DNA of 64,000 nt from Micromonospora sp. PLK6-60. Its GTDB lineage: Bacteria > Actinomycetota > Actinomycetes > Mycobacteriales > Micromonosporaceae. Each line of letters opens with the position of its first letter. The stretch's first letter is position 1. The translations under genes were made by a program, and so were the position numbers. The notes under the pieces were generated by a model, which was not told where the DNA came from, did no database searches, and saw nothing but the letters and a program-made list of their open reading frames with translations. The DNA is taken from NCBI RefSeq assembly GCF_019890675.1, contig NZ_JAIOAA010000009.1:62001-126000 (forward strand). Reading direction: 5' to 3'. Positions 17,402 to 25,104 of the stretch are shown here, in pieces.

Positions 17402-18490
17402 TCAGTAGACCGACAGGTGCACGTGGTTGGTGTGGTCGCTGGACGGGTCGCCGCCCGCCCCGCTGTACGACTTCCACCCGCTGCTGGGCAGCCAGATCTC
17501 CCGGTACCAGATCACGTAGAGCACGGCGAGCCGGTCGGCGTTGCGGATGAAGTACGCGGCCAGGTTGTTGCCGTACGTCTTGTCCCCGCCGGTGGCGTCC
17601 CCACCGAAGCCGCCCTTCTGCGCGGCGAAGTCGCAGGCCCGGCCCTTGGGGTGCTCACCGGAGCCGCCGCTGCGATGGCAGGAGACGTACCGGGTGAAGC
17701 CGGCGGCCTTGGCCTGTTGGAGGGCGTGCAGGGTGCGCGGGGTGATGCAGCCGTCGGCCGGGGTCGGGTCGTCCACGCTGCACGACTCGGACGGCCAGGA
17801 GCCGTCGGAGTTGCGCGGCGCCGGCTTCGCGTTGGCGGTCGAGGTGCCGCCGCTGCCGCTGCCGCCCGCGCTGGCGCTGGTGCTGCGCTGGGTGGCCGCG
17901 CGCCGGGCCTCGGCCGCCGCGACCTCCAGCGCCTTCTCGGCCTGCTCCTTGCGCTTGGCCATCACCAGCACCTGCTTGCGCTGCTCGACGATCTCGCCGT
18001 CCAGCGCGGTCTTGGTGCGGGTGGCCTGGTCGCGGGTCTCCAGCAGGCCGCGCACGGCCCGGTCCTCGTTGGCGGCCACCTGGCCCAGCGCGGCGGCCCG
18101 GTCCATGAAGTTCTCCGGGTCGCGGCTGCTCAGCAGCGCCGCCGCGGTGCCGAAGCGGCCGGTCCGGTACGCCACCACGGCGATCTCGCCGACCTTGGCG
18201 TCCCGGACGCCCAGCTCACCCTCGATGGTCTTGAGCTGGGTGGCCAGCTCCTGCTGGCGCTTGGTGGACCGGGCCAGCGCGGTGCGGGCGTCGAGCCAGC
18301 CCTTGCTGGCGGCGTCGAGCTGGTCGCGCAGTTTGGCGGTGCCACCCTCGTGGTCGGTGTCGGGCGCCTTGGCGAGCGGCGCGGCGGACGCCGCCCCGGC
18401 CGGCACGGCGCCGACGCCCAGGGCGAGGGTCACCACCATCAGGGCCGCCAACCGGGCGGCGGTTCGTCTCACGGGGCCAACTACTGGCAT
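17402..18490 (-). CDS. Secreted coiled-coil cell-wall peptidase (M15-like C-terminal domain)
   Basis: 362 residues from ATG 18490, which has GGAAGG eight bases upstream; an ATG six bases earlier sits too close to it. A signal peptide (ARLAALMVVTLALGVGAVPAGAASA) is followed by a long coiled coil (about residues 50-205). A Ser/Gly linker and a C-terminal domain of about 130 residues come next. That domain carries HPKGRACDF and DHTNHVHLSVY, the His/Asp pattern of zinc peptidases of the M15/LAS type. The architecture resembles Rpf/NlpC-class peptidoglycan remodelling enzymes. A c-di-AMP riboswitch occupies its leader, which agrees with a wall-hydrolase role. Confidence 0.88.
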   Translation of the reverse strand: MPVVGPVRRTAARLAALMVVTLALGVGAVPAGAASAAPLAKAPDTDHEGGTAKLRDQLDAASKGWLDARTALARSTKRQQELATQLKTIEGELGVRDAKVGEIAVVAYRTGRFGTAAALLSSRDPENFMDRAAALGQVAANEDRAVRGLLETRDQATRTKTALDGEIVEQRKQVLVMAKRKEQAEKALEVAAAEARRAATQRSTSASAGGSGSGGTSTANAKPAPRNSDGSWPSESCSVDDPTPADGCITPRTLHALQQAKAAGFTRYVSCHRSGGSGEHPKGRACDFAAQKGGFGGDATGGDKTYGNNLAAYFIRNADRLAVLYVIWYREIWLPSSGWKSYSGAGGDPSSDHTNHVHLSVY

Positions 18491-18499
18491 GCACATGTC

Positions 18500-18625
18500 C
18501 TTCCGTCAGCCGCCGGCCGGGTTAGCTGACGGGTTCGGGACGGAAGATCCCTACCGCTGACGCGGATGCACCCCACGAACATGGTTCCCCGGCTCGCCGC
18601 GGGCGGCGATTAGGCGGCGGCCACC
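18500..18625 (-). promoter_or_regulatory. c-di-AMP riboswitch (ydaO/yuaA type)
   Basis: Read on the minus strand, the leader of the peptidase gene contains the ydaO-class landmarks in order: gccggggaacca, ggggtgcatccgc, ggtagggatcttccgtcccg and aacccgtcagctaacccgg. A gccgcc/ggcggc pairing can close the aptamer. This class binds cyclic di-AMP and, in actinomycetes, commonly turns off cell-wall hydrolase and resuscitation-factor genes. It ends 10-20 bases before the ribosome-binding site. Confidence 0.9.
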
Positions 18626-18909
18626 GCAGGCGCCGGCGGGCGCCGCTCGGCGGAGGCCGCGGTCGAGCCTACCGGCGGGTCATCGGGGCCGCCCCGGGCC
18701 GCTCCCACCAACGGCTGGGGCAAGAGTTGCAAATGGTGCATATGGTCACGGTACCGGGAAAGAATTAAGGCTGTGCTAATTGCCACTCGATCGGCCGGCC
18801 GCGATTCGCTAACCCTCCGCAGTCGACGCACCTCAGGCTGTCCCCACATCCGGCAGGTCGGCCTGTCCAGGCCGTCGGGAGAGGCCGACTCGTCGGGCGG
18901 GTGGCCCGC

Positions 18910-21021
18910 TCAGTCCGGGTCGAGGACGGTCAGCCGCTGGGTGGCCCGGGAGAGCGCGACATACAGGGTGCGCACCCCGGACGGCTCGGACCGGATCTCG
19001 CTCGGCGCGACCAGCACCACGCCGTCGTACTCCATGCCCTTGGCCTGAAGGCTGTTCACCACCTGCAACCGCCGGTCGGTCAGCCCGGCGAGCCAACCGG
19101 CGACCTCGTCCCGGCGCGGCACCGGCGCGATCACGCCCACCGTGCCCTCCACCTCGCCCAGCAGCGCGCCGGTGGCCTCGACCACGGCCGCCGGCAACTG
19201 CGCCGCCGGCACCACCCGCTGCACCGGGTCGACCCCGGTGGAACGCACCGCGGTGGGCAGCGCCAGGTCCGGGTGCAGCCGGCGGATCTCCGCCGCCGCC
19301 ACCGCGAAGATCTCCGCCGAGTTGCGGTAGTTGGTGGTGAGCGTGAAGCGGTGCCGGCGCCGCCGGCCCAGCGCCTGGTCGCGGGCCCGGTCCAGCTCCT
19401 GCGGGTCGCCCGCCCAAGCGGTCTGGGCGGGGTCGCCGACCACCGTCCAGGAGGCCAGCCGGCCCCGCCGGCCGATCATGCGCCACTGCATCGGCGAGAC
19501 GTCCTGCGCCTCGTCGACCACCACGTGCGCGTAGTCGCGGTAGTCCTCCGGGCGCTCCCGCGCCGCCTCGCGGGCGGCTCGCTGCCGGTCGGCGAAGGTG
19601 CTCAGCTCCCGGACCCCGCCGGCCAGCTGGAACGGGTCCCGCCTCGCCCGCTTCGGCAGCACCGGCTTGCCCAGCAGCGCGTCCAGCTCGTCGAGCAGCG
19701 CCACGTCGGCCACGGTCGGCCCCTGCCGGTCCAGCGCCCGGTACGCCTCGACCAGCAGTTCCGTCTCCGCGCGGGACAGGATCCCGCCGGCGTAGCGGCG
19801 CAGCCGGTCCGGACGGGCCAGCCAGCCCAGCACGTGCCGCGGGAGCAGCCGCGGCCACCAGCCCTTCAGGAACTCCCGGAACTCCGGCCGCTCGATGATC
19901 TCGTCCTCGAACACCGGCTGCTCCGGCAGGCGCCCCCCGGCCAGCCGGCGGGCCTGCGCCCAGAGCGCGGCCAGCACGGCGTCGAAGGCGGCCCGGCGGA
20001 CCTCGTTGCGCCGCGCCCCCCGGGACAGCGTCCGGTCCCGGATGGCGTCCAGCTCGCGGCGCTCCAGCCGCAGCAGCTCACCCCGGTGCAGCAGGCGCAG
20101 CTCGCCCGGGCTGTCCGGCACCGCGTCCCGGACCGCCCGCTCCAGCACCCGGCGCATCCGCAGCGAGCCCTTCACCGCCGCCACCTCCGGCGGGTCGGTG
20201 CGGGTCGCGGTCAGGCCGGGGAAGAGGGTGCCCAGCGAGCGCAGGGTGGCGGTCTCCTCGCCCAGCGAGGGCAGCACCGAGGCGATGTACTCGACGAACA
20301 CCGTGGACGGCCCGACCACCAGGATGCCGCCGCCGGCGTACCGGCTGCGGTCGGAATAGAGCAGGTACGCCGCCCGGTGCAGGGCCACCGCCGTCTTGCC
20401 GGTGCCCGGCCCGCCGGAGACGATCGTCACCCCGGAACCGGGGGAGCGGATCGCCTCGTCCTGCTCGCGCTGGATGGTGGCGACGATGTCCCGCATCCCC
20501 CGGCCGGTGGCCCGGGACAGGGTGGCCAGCAGGGCGCCGTCGCCGACCACGGCCAGCTCCGCCGGCGCGGCGGCCGGGTCGAGCAGGTCGTCCTCGATCC
20601 GGGTCACCTTCTCGCCGCTGGACTGGATGGTGCGCCGCCGCACCACGCCCTGCGGATCGGCCGGGGTGGCCTGGTAGAACGCCGCGGCGGCGGGAGCCCG
20701 CCAGTCCACCACCAGCGTCTCGGCGTTCTCGTCGCGGATGCCGAGCCGGCCCACGTGCAGCACCCGCCGGTCCCGCAGGTCGAGCCGGCCGAAGACCAGC
20801 CCCTCGTGCTCGGCGTCCAGCGCGTGCCGCCGCTGGGCGGCGTGAAAGACCATCGCGTCCCGCTCGACCAGGGCGCCGAAGTTGCCGACCCGGGCCAGCC
20901 GGTAGCCGTCCCGCTCGGCCAGGACGGCGGAGCGCCGCAGCTCGGCCAGGCGGGCGTACACCCGGTCGAGATGCCGCTGCTCGACGGCGATCTCCTGCGC
21001 CAGGGTGGTCTGGTCGGTCAA
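18910..21021 (-). CDS. HelD-like superfamily 1 helicase/ATPase
   Basis: 703 residues. The N-terminal 130 residues form the helical arm of HelD proteins (EQRHLDRVYARLAELRRSA). Walker A is SGGPGTGKTAVALHRAAYLLY, Walker B is VVVDEAQDVSPMQWRM, and motif VI is YVALSRATQRLTVL. Between them lies WWPRLLPRHVLGWL, typical of HelD. HelD binds RNA polymerase and recycles stalled complexes; some actinobacterial forms protect against rifampicin. The best start is a TTG at 21021 with GGAGGA nine bases upstream; no ATG or GTG is as well placed. Confidence 0.87.
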   Translation of the reverse strand: MTDQTTLAQEIAVEQRHLDRVYARLAELRRSAVLAERDGYRLARVGNFGALVERDAMVFHAAQRRHALDAEHEGLVFGRLDLRDRRVLHVGRLGIRDENAETLVVDWRAPAAAAFYQATPADPQGVVRRRTIQSSGEKVTRIEDDLLDPAAAPAELAVVGDGALLATLSRATGRGMRDIVATIQREQDEAIRSPGSGVTIVSGGPGTGKTAVALHRAAYLLYSDRSRYAGGGILVVGPSTVFVEYIASVLPSLGEETATLRSLGTLFPGLTATRTDPPEVAAVKGSLRMRRVLERAVRDAVPDSPGELRLLHRGELLRLERRELDAIRDRTLSRGARRNEVRRAAFDAVLAALWAQARRLAGGRLPEQPVFEDEIIERPEFREFLKGWWPRLLPRHVLGWLARPDRLRRYAGGILSRAETELLVEAYRALDRQGPTVADVALLDELDALLGKPVLPKRARRDPFQLAGGVRELSTFADRQRAAREAARERPEDYRDYAHVVVDEAQDVSPMQWRMIGRRGRLASWTVVGDPAQTAWAGDPQELDRARDQALGRRRRHRFTLTTNYRNSAEIFAVAAAEIRRLHPDLALPTAVRSTGVDPVQRVVPAAQLPAAVVEATGALLGEVEGTVGVIAPVPRRDEVAGWLAGLTDRRLQVVNSLQAKGMEYDGVVLVAPSEIRSEPSGVRTLYVALSRATQRLTVLDPD

Positions 21022-21071
21022 CGTACGTGCTCCTCCGGACGGTCGCGGGCGGCACGGGGCCGCGCGCCAGG

Positions 21072-22040
21072 TCAACCGGACGAGGGTACGGCATGCCGGG
21101 GGGTGGCTCCGGACGCGGCGGCGCGGCGGGCGGGACGCCGTCGGTCGGCGAGCACCTGCCCGAGCACCCCGTGCAGGGCGGCGTTGACCTCGGCGGGCCG
21201 CTCCATCATCAGCATGTGCCCGGCGCCGGGGCAGACGGTCAGCTCGGTGGTGGGCAGCGCGGCCGCGATCGACCGGGCGCACGGCGGCGGGGTGAGCCGG
21301 TCCCGGTCGCCGACCAGCGCGGCGGCCGGCAGCCGGCCCAGCTCGGCCAGGGTGTCCAGCCGGTGGTGGGCGCCGATGGACGGGCGGAACCCGCCGATCG
21401 AGCGCAGCGAGGCGCGGGCCACCGCCGAGGTGACCAGGCGGATGTCGGCCGGGTCGCAGCGGTCGCCGAAGAGCACCCACCGGATGCTGGGGCGCAGGGC
21501 GCGCAGCAGGGCCTGCGGCGGTCGCCAGGTGCCGCAGCGGGCCAGCACCCCCGCCCCGGTGGTCTCGGCCAACCGGATCAGCCGGGTGATCCGCGGCGAC
21601 AGCCCATACGCGGTGTGGGTGTGCCCCTCGGCGGTGGTGGAGACGAAGAGCAGGCCGGCGATCCGGGCGGCGAAGTGCGCCCGGTGCCGGTGCGCGTACT
21701 CCATGATCGTCATGCCGCCGAGCGAGTGCCCGGCCAGCACCACCCGGCTGGCCGGCGCCACCGCGTCCAGCACCGCGGCCAGGTCGTCGCCGAGCTGGGC
21801 CAGGGTCGCCGCCGGCAGCGCCATGCAGCTGGACCGGCCGTGCCCGCGGGCGTCGTAGGTGACCACCCGCACCCGGTCGCCGTACCGGTCGCGCAGCTCG
21901 GCGACCTGCCGGTGCCAGCTGCGCCCGTCCAGCGTCCAGCCGTGCAGCAGCAACACGGTGACCGGGGCGTCCGGCGGGCCGGACGTCTCGACGTGCAGCC
22001 GTACGCCGTCGGGGAGTCGGAGCTCCGTCTGGTCCGGCAT
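21072..22040 (-). CDS. Alpha/beta-fold hydrolase
   Basis: 322 residues. LLLHGWTLDGRSWHRQV gives the oxyanion region. The nucleophile elbow is GHSLGGMTIMEYA, and the later Asp and His are in LVGDRDRLTPP and GAGHMLMMERP. The fold covers esterases, epoxide hydrolases and haloperoxidase-like enzymes; the substrate is not predictable. GGGGAGG stands seven bases before the ATG. It lies 50 bases upstream of the HelD-like gene on the same strand. Confidence 0.87.
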   Translation of the reverse strand: MPDQTELRLPDGVRLHVETSGPPDAPVTVLLLHGWTLDGRSWHRQVAELRDRYGDRVRVVTYDARGHGRSSCMALPAATLAQLGDDLAAVLDAVAPASRVVLAGHSLGGMTIMEYAHRHRAHFAARIAGLLFVSTTAEGHTHTAYGLSPRITRLIRLAETTGAGVLARCGTWRPPQALLRALRPSIRWVLFGDRCDPADIRLVTSAVARASLRSIGGFRPSIGAHHRLDTLAELGRLPAAALVGDRDRLTPPPCARSIAAALPTTELTVCPGAGHMLMMERPAEVNAALHGVLGQVLADRRRPARRAAASGATPRHAVPSSG

Positions 22041-22173
22041 CGCCACCTCCCCAGGGCCGCCCGGAAGTCGTCGCCACCGGGATACCCGGCGGTAACACAC
22101 CGGCTACCCGCCATGACAACACGGTAAAAGCGTCGGTGAGAAGATTCCCGATTGCGCACCTGCGGTCACGCCG

Positions 22174-22869
22174 ATGACCAGGCTTGGTGGCATGGTCCCG
22201 ACCACGTCACCGCCGCCGGCCGGCGGCGCCCCGGCCGCCCCCGGCCGGCCCGGCCCGGGCCCCCGGCGGACGGCCGCGGGCGGCACGCCCCGCGCCGCGC
22301 TGGCCGAGCTGCTCAGCGGCAACCGCCGCTTCGTCAGCGGCCAGCCGGTGCACGGGCACGACGTCACCGCCGCCGCGGCCACCGCCTCCGGCGACCAGCA
22401 GCCGTACGCGGTGCTGCTGGGCTGCATCGACTCGCGGGTGCCGCTGGAGGCGATCTTCGACCAGACCTTCGGCTCGATCTGCGTGATCCGCACCGGCGGC
22501 CACGTGCTGGACCGGGCGGTGTGCGGGTCGATCGAGTACGTGGTGGGTGAACTGGGCGTGCCACTGGTGATGGTGCTCGGGCACGAGCGGTGCGGCGCGG
22601 TCGGCTCGGCGGTCGAGGCGCTGCGCACCGGCCGGCGGCCGGGCGGCTCGCTGGCGTACCTGGTGGAGGAGATCGCCCCGGCGGTGGCCGAGGTCGACGT
22701 GACCGATCCGTACGCCCAGCCGCTGGCGATCCGCCGGCACGTCCGGCGGACGGTGGACGCGCTGCGGCAGGACGACCTGCTGGCCGGCCCGGTCGCCGCC
22801 GGCACGGTGGCCGTGGTCGGCGCGATGTACGACCTGGCCACCGGCGAGGTCACCCTGATCGAACAGTGA
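22174..22869 (+). CDS. Beta-class carbonic anhydrase
   Basis: 231 residues from ATG 22174; an ATG at 22192 is an alternative and neither has a good ribosome-binding site. A proline/alanine-rich N-terminal 35 residues precede the enzyme. Zinc ligands are C84 and D86-R88 (GCIDSR), H137 and C140 (GHERCGAV). VIRTGGHVLD and SIEYVVGELGVPLVMVLGH are typical of the beta class. It interconverts CO2 and bicarbonate, supplying carboxylases such as those of fatty-acid synthesis. It is divergent from the hydrolase gene. Confidence 0.9.
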   Translation: MTRLGGMVPTTSPPPAGGAPAAPGRPGPGPRRTAAGGTPRAALAELLSGNRRFVSGQPVHGHDVTAAAATASGDQQPYAVLLGCIDSRVPLEAIFDQTFGSICVIRTGGHVLDRAVCGSIEYVVGELGVPLVMVLGHERCGAVGSAVEALRTGRRPGGSLAYLVEEIAPAVAEVDVTDPYAQPLAIRRHVRRTVDALRQDDLLAGPVAAGTVAVVGAMYDLATGEVTLIEQ

Positions 22870-22967
22870 CGCCGGCCGTCCGGGCGCTGGTGCCGGCTGC
22901 CGGCTGCCGGCGGGCCGGGGGTTCGGCGCGACGGCGGCGGCTTGGCCGCTGCTGGCGCTCGCGGCGT

Positions 22968-23141
22968 GGCTTGGTCGGCCGGCGTGGCCTGGTCGGTCAG
23001 CGAGGCCTGGTCGTTGAGGCTTGGTCGGTCGGCGAGGCTTGGTCGGTCAGGGAGGCTTGGTCGGTCAGGGAGGCTTGGTCGGTCAGGGAGGCTTGGTCGG
23101 TCGGCGAGGCTTGGTCGGTCGGCGAGGCCTGGTCGGTAGCC
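22968..23141. repeat. 18-bp tandem repeat array, about 10 units
   Basis: Units beginning ggcttggtcggtcaggga start at 22968, 22986, 23004, 23018, 23036, 23054, 23072, 23090, 23108 and 23126; one is 14 bases long. Three central units are identical and edge units carry ggcct or ggcga variants. The array starts about 100 bases after the carbonic anhydrase stop. Because 18 is a multiple of three, reading frames stay open through it, but I see no start or ribosome-binding site that would make it a gene. Confidence 0.9.
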
Positions 23142-23213
23142 CGGTTCGGCTGTCGGCGCGGGCTGGTCGCAGAGGTCCGGGCGTGCCGTTGCCCGGGCCG
23201 GGAGGGTGCGTTT

Positions 23214-23326
23214 CGCGCCCTACCAACTTGATGTCGTGAACGAATCATTCGGCGGCTCGGTTGCGCCGGTTTGCGGCAATGAGTGGGGTCGGTGATTCGT
23301 TTGTGAGGTCAAGTTGGTAGGGCGCG
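23214..23326. repeat. Inverted-repeat element with 18-bp perfect ends
   Basis: cgcgccctaccaacttga (23214-23231) is exactly inverted at 23309-23326. After a mismatched stretch of eight bases the arms pair again (acgaatca/tgattcgt). The 77-base centre is AT-richer than the surroundings. The size and structure resemble a MITE-like or hairpin element; no obvious target-site duplication is visible. Confidence 0.85.
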
Positions 23327-23490
23327 GATGGGATGCCGCCGGCTCCCCTCCAGCGCGCCCCGGCCGGCCGGCTCCGGTCCAGTGCCGTTGGCCGCAGCTG
23401 GCCCGCCCCGGCGGCGGCGGGCGCGCCGGCTCCGGTCCAGCGCGCCCCTGGCGGCAGCTGGCCGGCGCCAGGTCAGCGAGCACCAGATCG

Positions 23491-23659
23491 GAGTGCCGAG
23501 CAGCGGACCGGAGTGCCGAGCAGCGGACCGGAGTGCCGAGCAGCGGACCGGAGTGCCGAGCAGCGGACCGGAGTGCCGAGCAGCGGACCGGAGTGCCGAG
23601 CAGCGGACCGGAGTGCCGAGCAGCGGACCGGAGCGCCGAGCAGCGGACCGGAGCGCCGA
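23491..23659. repeat. 20-bp tandem repeat array, about 8.5 units
   Basis: The unit gagtgccgagcagcggaccg starts at 23491 and recurs every 20 bases to 23651. The first seven units are identical; the last two carry gagcgccga. Twenty is not a multiple of three, so this is not a coding repeat. There are no spacers, so it is not a CRISPR array. Confidence 0.95.
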
Positions 23660-23734
23660 ATTCACCGGGATGGGCCACAGGTGGGGCAGGGCCAGGTCGT
23701 CGGCGGCCCGCAGGCAAGGGGCAACGCCGCCGTG

Positions 23735-23855
23735 GGCGGAAAGCAGCACGTCCGCAGGCAGGAATCAGCACGGGCCCGCAGGCAGGAAGCAGCAGCGCAG
23801 GCAGGAAGCAGCGCCGCCCGGAGGTAGGAAGCAGCGCCCCGGCGGGCGGAAAGCA
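23735..23855. repeat. Imperfect repeats of a gcaggcaggaagcagc motif
   Basis: Five diverged copies of about 20-22 bases (gcaggcaggaatcagc, gcaggcaggaagcagc twice, ggaggtaggaagcagc, ggcgggcggaaagcagc) follow each other, ending at the terminator of the 109-residue gene. Confidence 0.7.
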
Positions 23856-23891
23856 GCACCGCCCGCCGGGGTGACCCCCGACGGGCGGTGC
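23856..23891 (-). terminator. Terminator hairpin of the 109-residue gene
   Basis: gcaccgcccgccgggg (23856-23871) pairs with ccccgacgggcggtgc (23876-23891) with one mismatch, 22 bases past the stop of the minus-strand gene. Confidence 0.65.
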
Positions 23892-23912
23892 GTGGTGTCG
23901 CTGGTGGGGCGC

Positions 23913-24242
23913 TCAGCCCTCGAAGACGCCGGCCTCGACGAGGCGCTTCTCGGTGGCGTCCCAGCCGTCGCCCGGGTAGGCGGCGTTGAGGGTGTTGAGC
24001 TCGGCCCGGATCTTGGCGGCGTGGCCGGCCCCGGCCAGCACCCGGATCTCCTCGACGAAGGCCTCGGAGTCGGTGCGCAGGTGCGCGGTCTTGCCGTTGG
24101 TCAGGTTGCGCACGTAGGCGTGCTTGCCGCCGTTGAGCGGGATGAGGTACTTGAACTCGCCCAGCACGCTGAGTGCGCCACCCTGGCCAGCCTGGCCGGC
24201 CCGGACTGACGCGCGCGCGGTCTTAGAGGTGTTGCTCGCCAC
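23913..24242 (-). CDS. Small conserved-looking protein of unknown function
   Basis: 109 residues from a GTG at 24242 with AAGGAG eight bases upstream. The first 25 residues are small, basic and disordered (SNTSKTARASVRAGQAGQGG). The rest looks folded (SVLGEFKYLIPLNGGKHAYVRNLTNGKTAHLRTDSEAFVEEIRVLAG...WDATEKRLVEAGVFEG). No signal peptide or membrane segment. I do not recognise the family. The tidy ribosome-binding site, third-position GC and following terminator support a real gene. Confidence 0.75.
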   Translation of the reverse strand: MASNTSKTARASVRAGQAGQGGALSVLGEFKYLIPLNGGKHAYVRNLTNGKTAHLRTDSEAFVEEIRVLAGAGHAAKIRAELNTLNAAYPGDGWDATEKRLVEAGVFEG

Positions 24243-24563
24243 GGAGGTACTCCTTGCAGACGTACGGGAGGACGGAAACGTCCGGGGGCTGTTGCGGACC
24301 CGGCGAGAACCTCGGCCCGCGAAGATGTGCGGCGGCACAACCCGCCGACTGAACTGTACACGACCACGACACCCGGCTGGTCATCGTGCCCGTCCGGGTA
24401 GCTCAACCGGGTGGACCGTCCCGGCATTCCACCTCGCAATTTGTCCGGCGAATTTCTCGATTCCCTGGCGCACCATCCGTCACGCAGGTCATCATGTGTT
24501 GCACGGGCCGCTCGCCGGACGAGGTCGTAGGGGAAGACGCACCTCGCTCCCCGGGAGGTCACC
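24243..24563. other. Intergenic region between divergent genes
   Basis: No gene is visible. It is AT-richer than average near 24420-24500 and must carry promoters for the 109-residue gene and for the DUF3145 gene. I see no clear operator. Confidence 0.5.
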
Positions 24564-25055
24564 GTGCCAACGCGTGGCGTCGTATACGTCCACTCGACCC
24601 CGCTCGCCGTGTGTTCGCACGTCGAGTGGGCGATCGCGCGCGTGCTCGCCGCGCCGGTCAACCTCGAGTGGACCACACAACCCGTCGATCCCGGCGCCCG
24701 CCGGGCCGAGTGCGGGTGGACCGGCCGCCCGGGGACGGGCGCCGAGCTGGCTGCTGCCCTCCGGCAGTGGCCCATGATCCGTTTCGAGGTGACCGAGGAG
24801 CCCAGCGCCGGCGTCGACGGGGAGCGGTTCATGTACGTGCCCGGCCGGGGTCTGTTCCGGGCCACGGTCGGCGCGGCCGGCGACATCCAGCTCGGCGAGG
24901 ACCGGCTGCGCGCCATCATGGCCGCCGCCCGCGCCCCGGAGGCGCTCGCGCACGCCCTCGACAAGGCGCTGGGCACCGCCTGGGACGCCGAGCTGGAGCC
25001 GTACCGCCACGCCGGGGACGGCGCGCCGGTGACGCTGCTCACCCGGGTGGGCTGA
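24564..25055 (+). CDS. DUF3145 family protein
   Basis: 163 residues, the usual length of this actinobacterial family. The recognisable parts are the opening TRGVVYVHSTPLAVCSHVEWAI, LEWTTQPVDPGARRAECGWTG, and FEVTEEPS...GERFMYVPGRGLFRATVGAAGDI. The family is widespread in actinomycetes but has no established function that I know of. The GTG start has GGGAGG seven bases upstream. A monocistronic unit ending 49 bases before the GH3 gene. Confidence 0.9.
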   Translation: MPTRGVVYVHSTPLAVCSHVEWAIARVLAAPVNLEWTTQPVDPGARRAECGWTGRPGTGAELAAALRQWPMIRFEVTEEPSAGVDGERFMYVPGRGLFRATVGAAGDIQLGEDRLRAIMAAARAPEALAHALDKALGTAWDAELEPYRHAGDGAPVTLLTRVG

Positions 25056-25104
25056 GCCGGCCTCCGGCCGGCCGAGTTGCCCCGATACGCGCCAAGCTGG
25101 TGGG

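Noticed and set aside
22590..23231. Open frame overlapping carbonic anhydrase and encoding repeated AWSVREAWSVRE
   Set aside because: It is a shadow of the carbonic anhydrase in another frame running into the 18-bp array.
23491..23659. CRISPR-like regular repeat array
   Set aside because: Units are directly adjacent with no unique spacers, and no cas genes are present; it is a simple tandem repeat.
23314..23874. Long open frames across the 20-bp tandem repeat (three frames on the plus strand)
   Set aside because: All frames stay open only because the repeat lacks stop codons; there is no ribosome-binding site and the composition is simple repeat.
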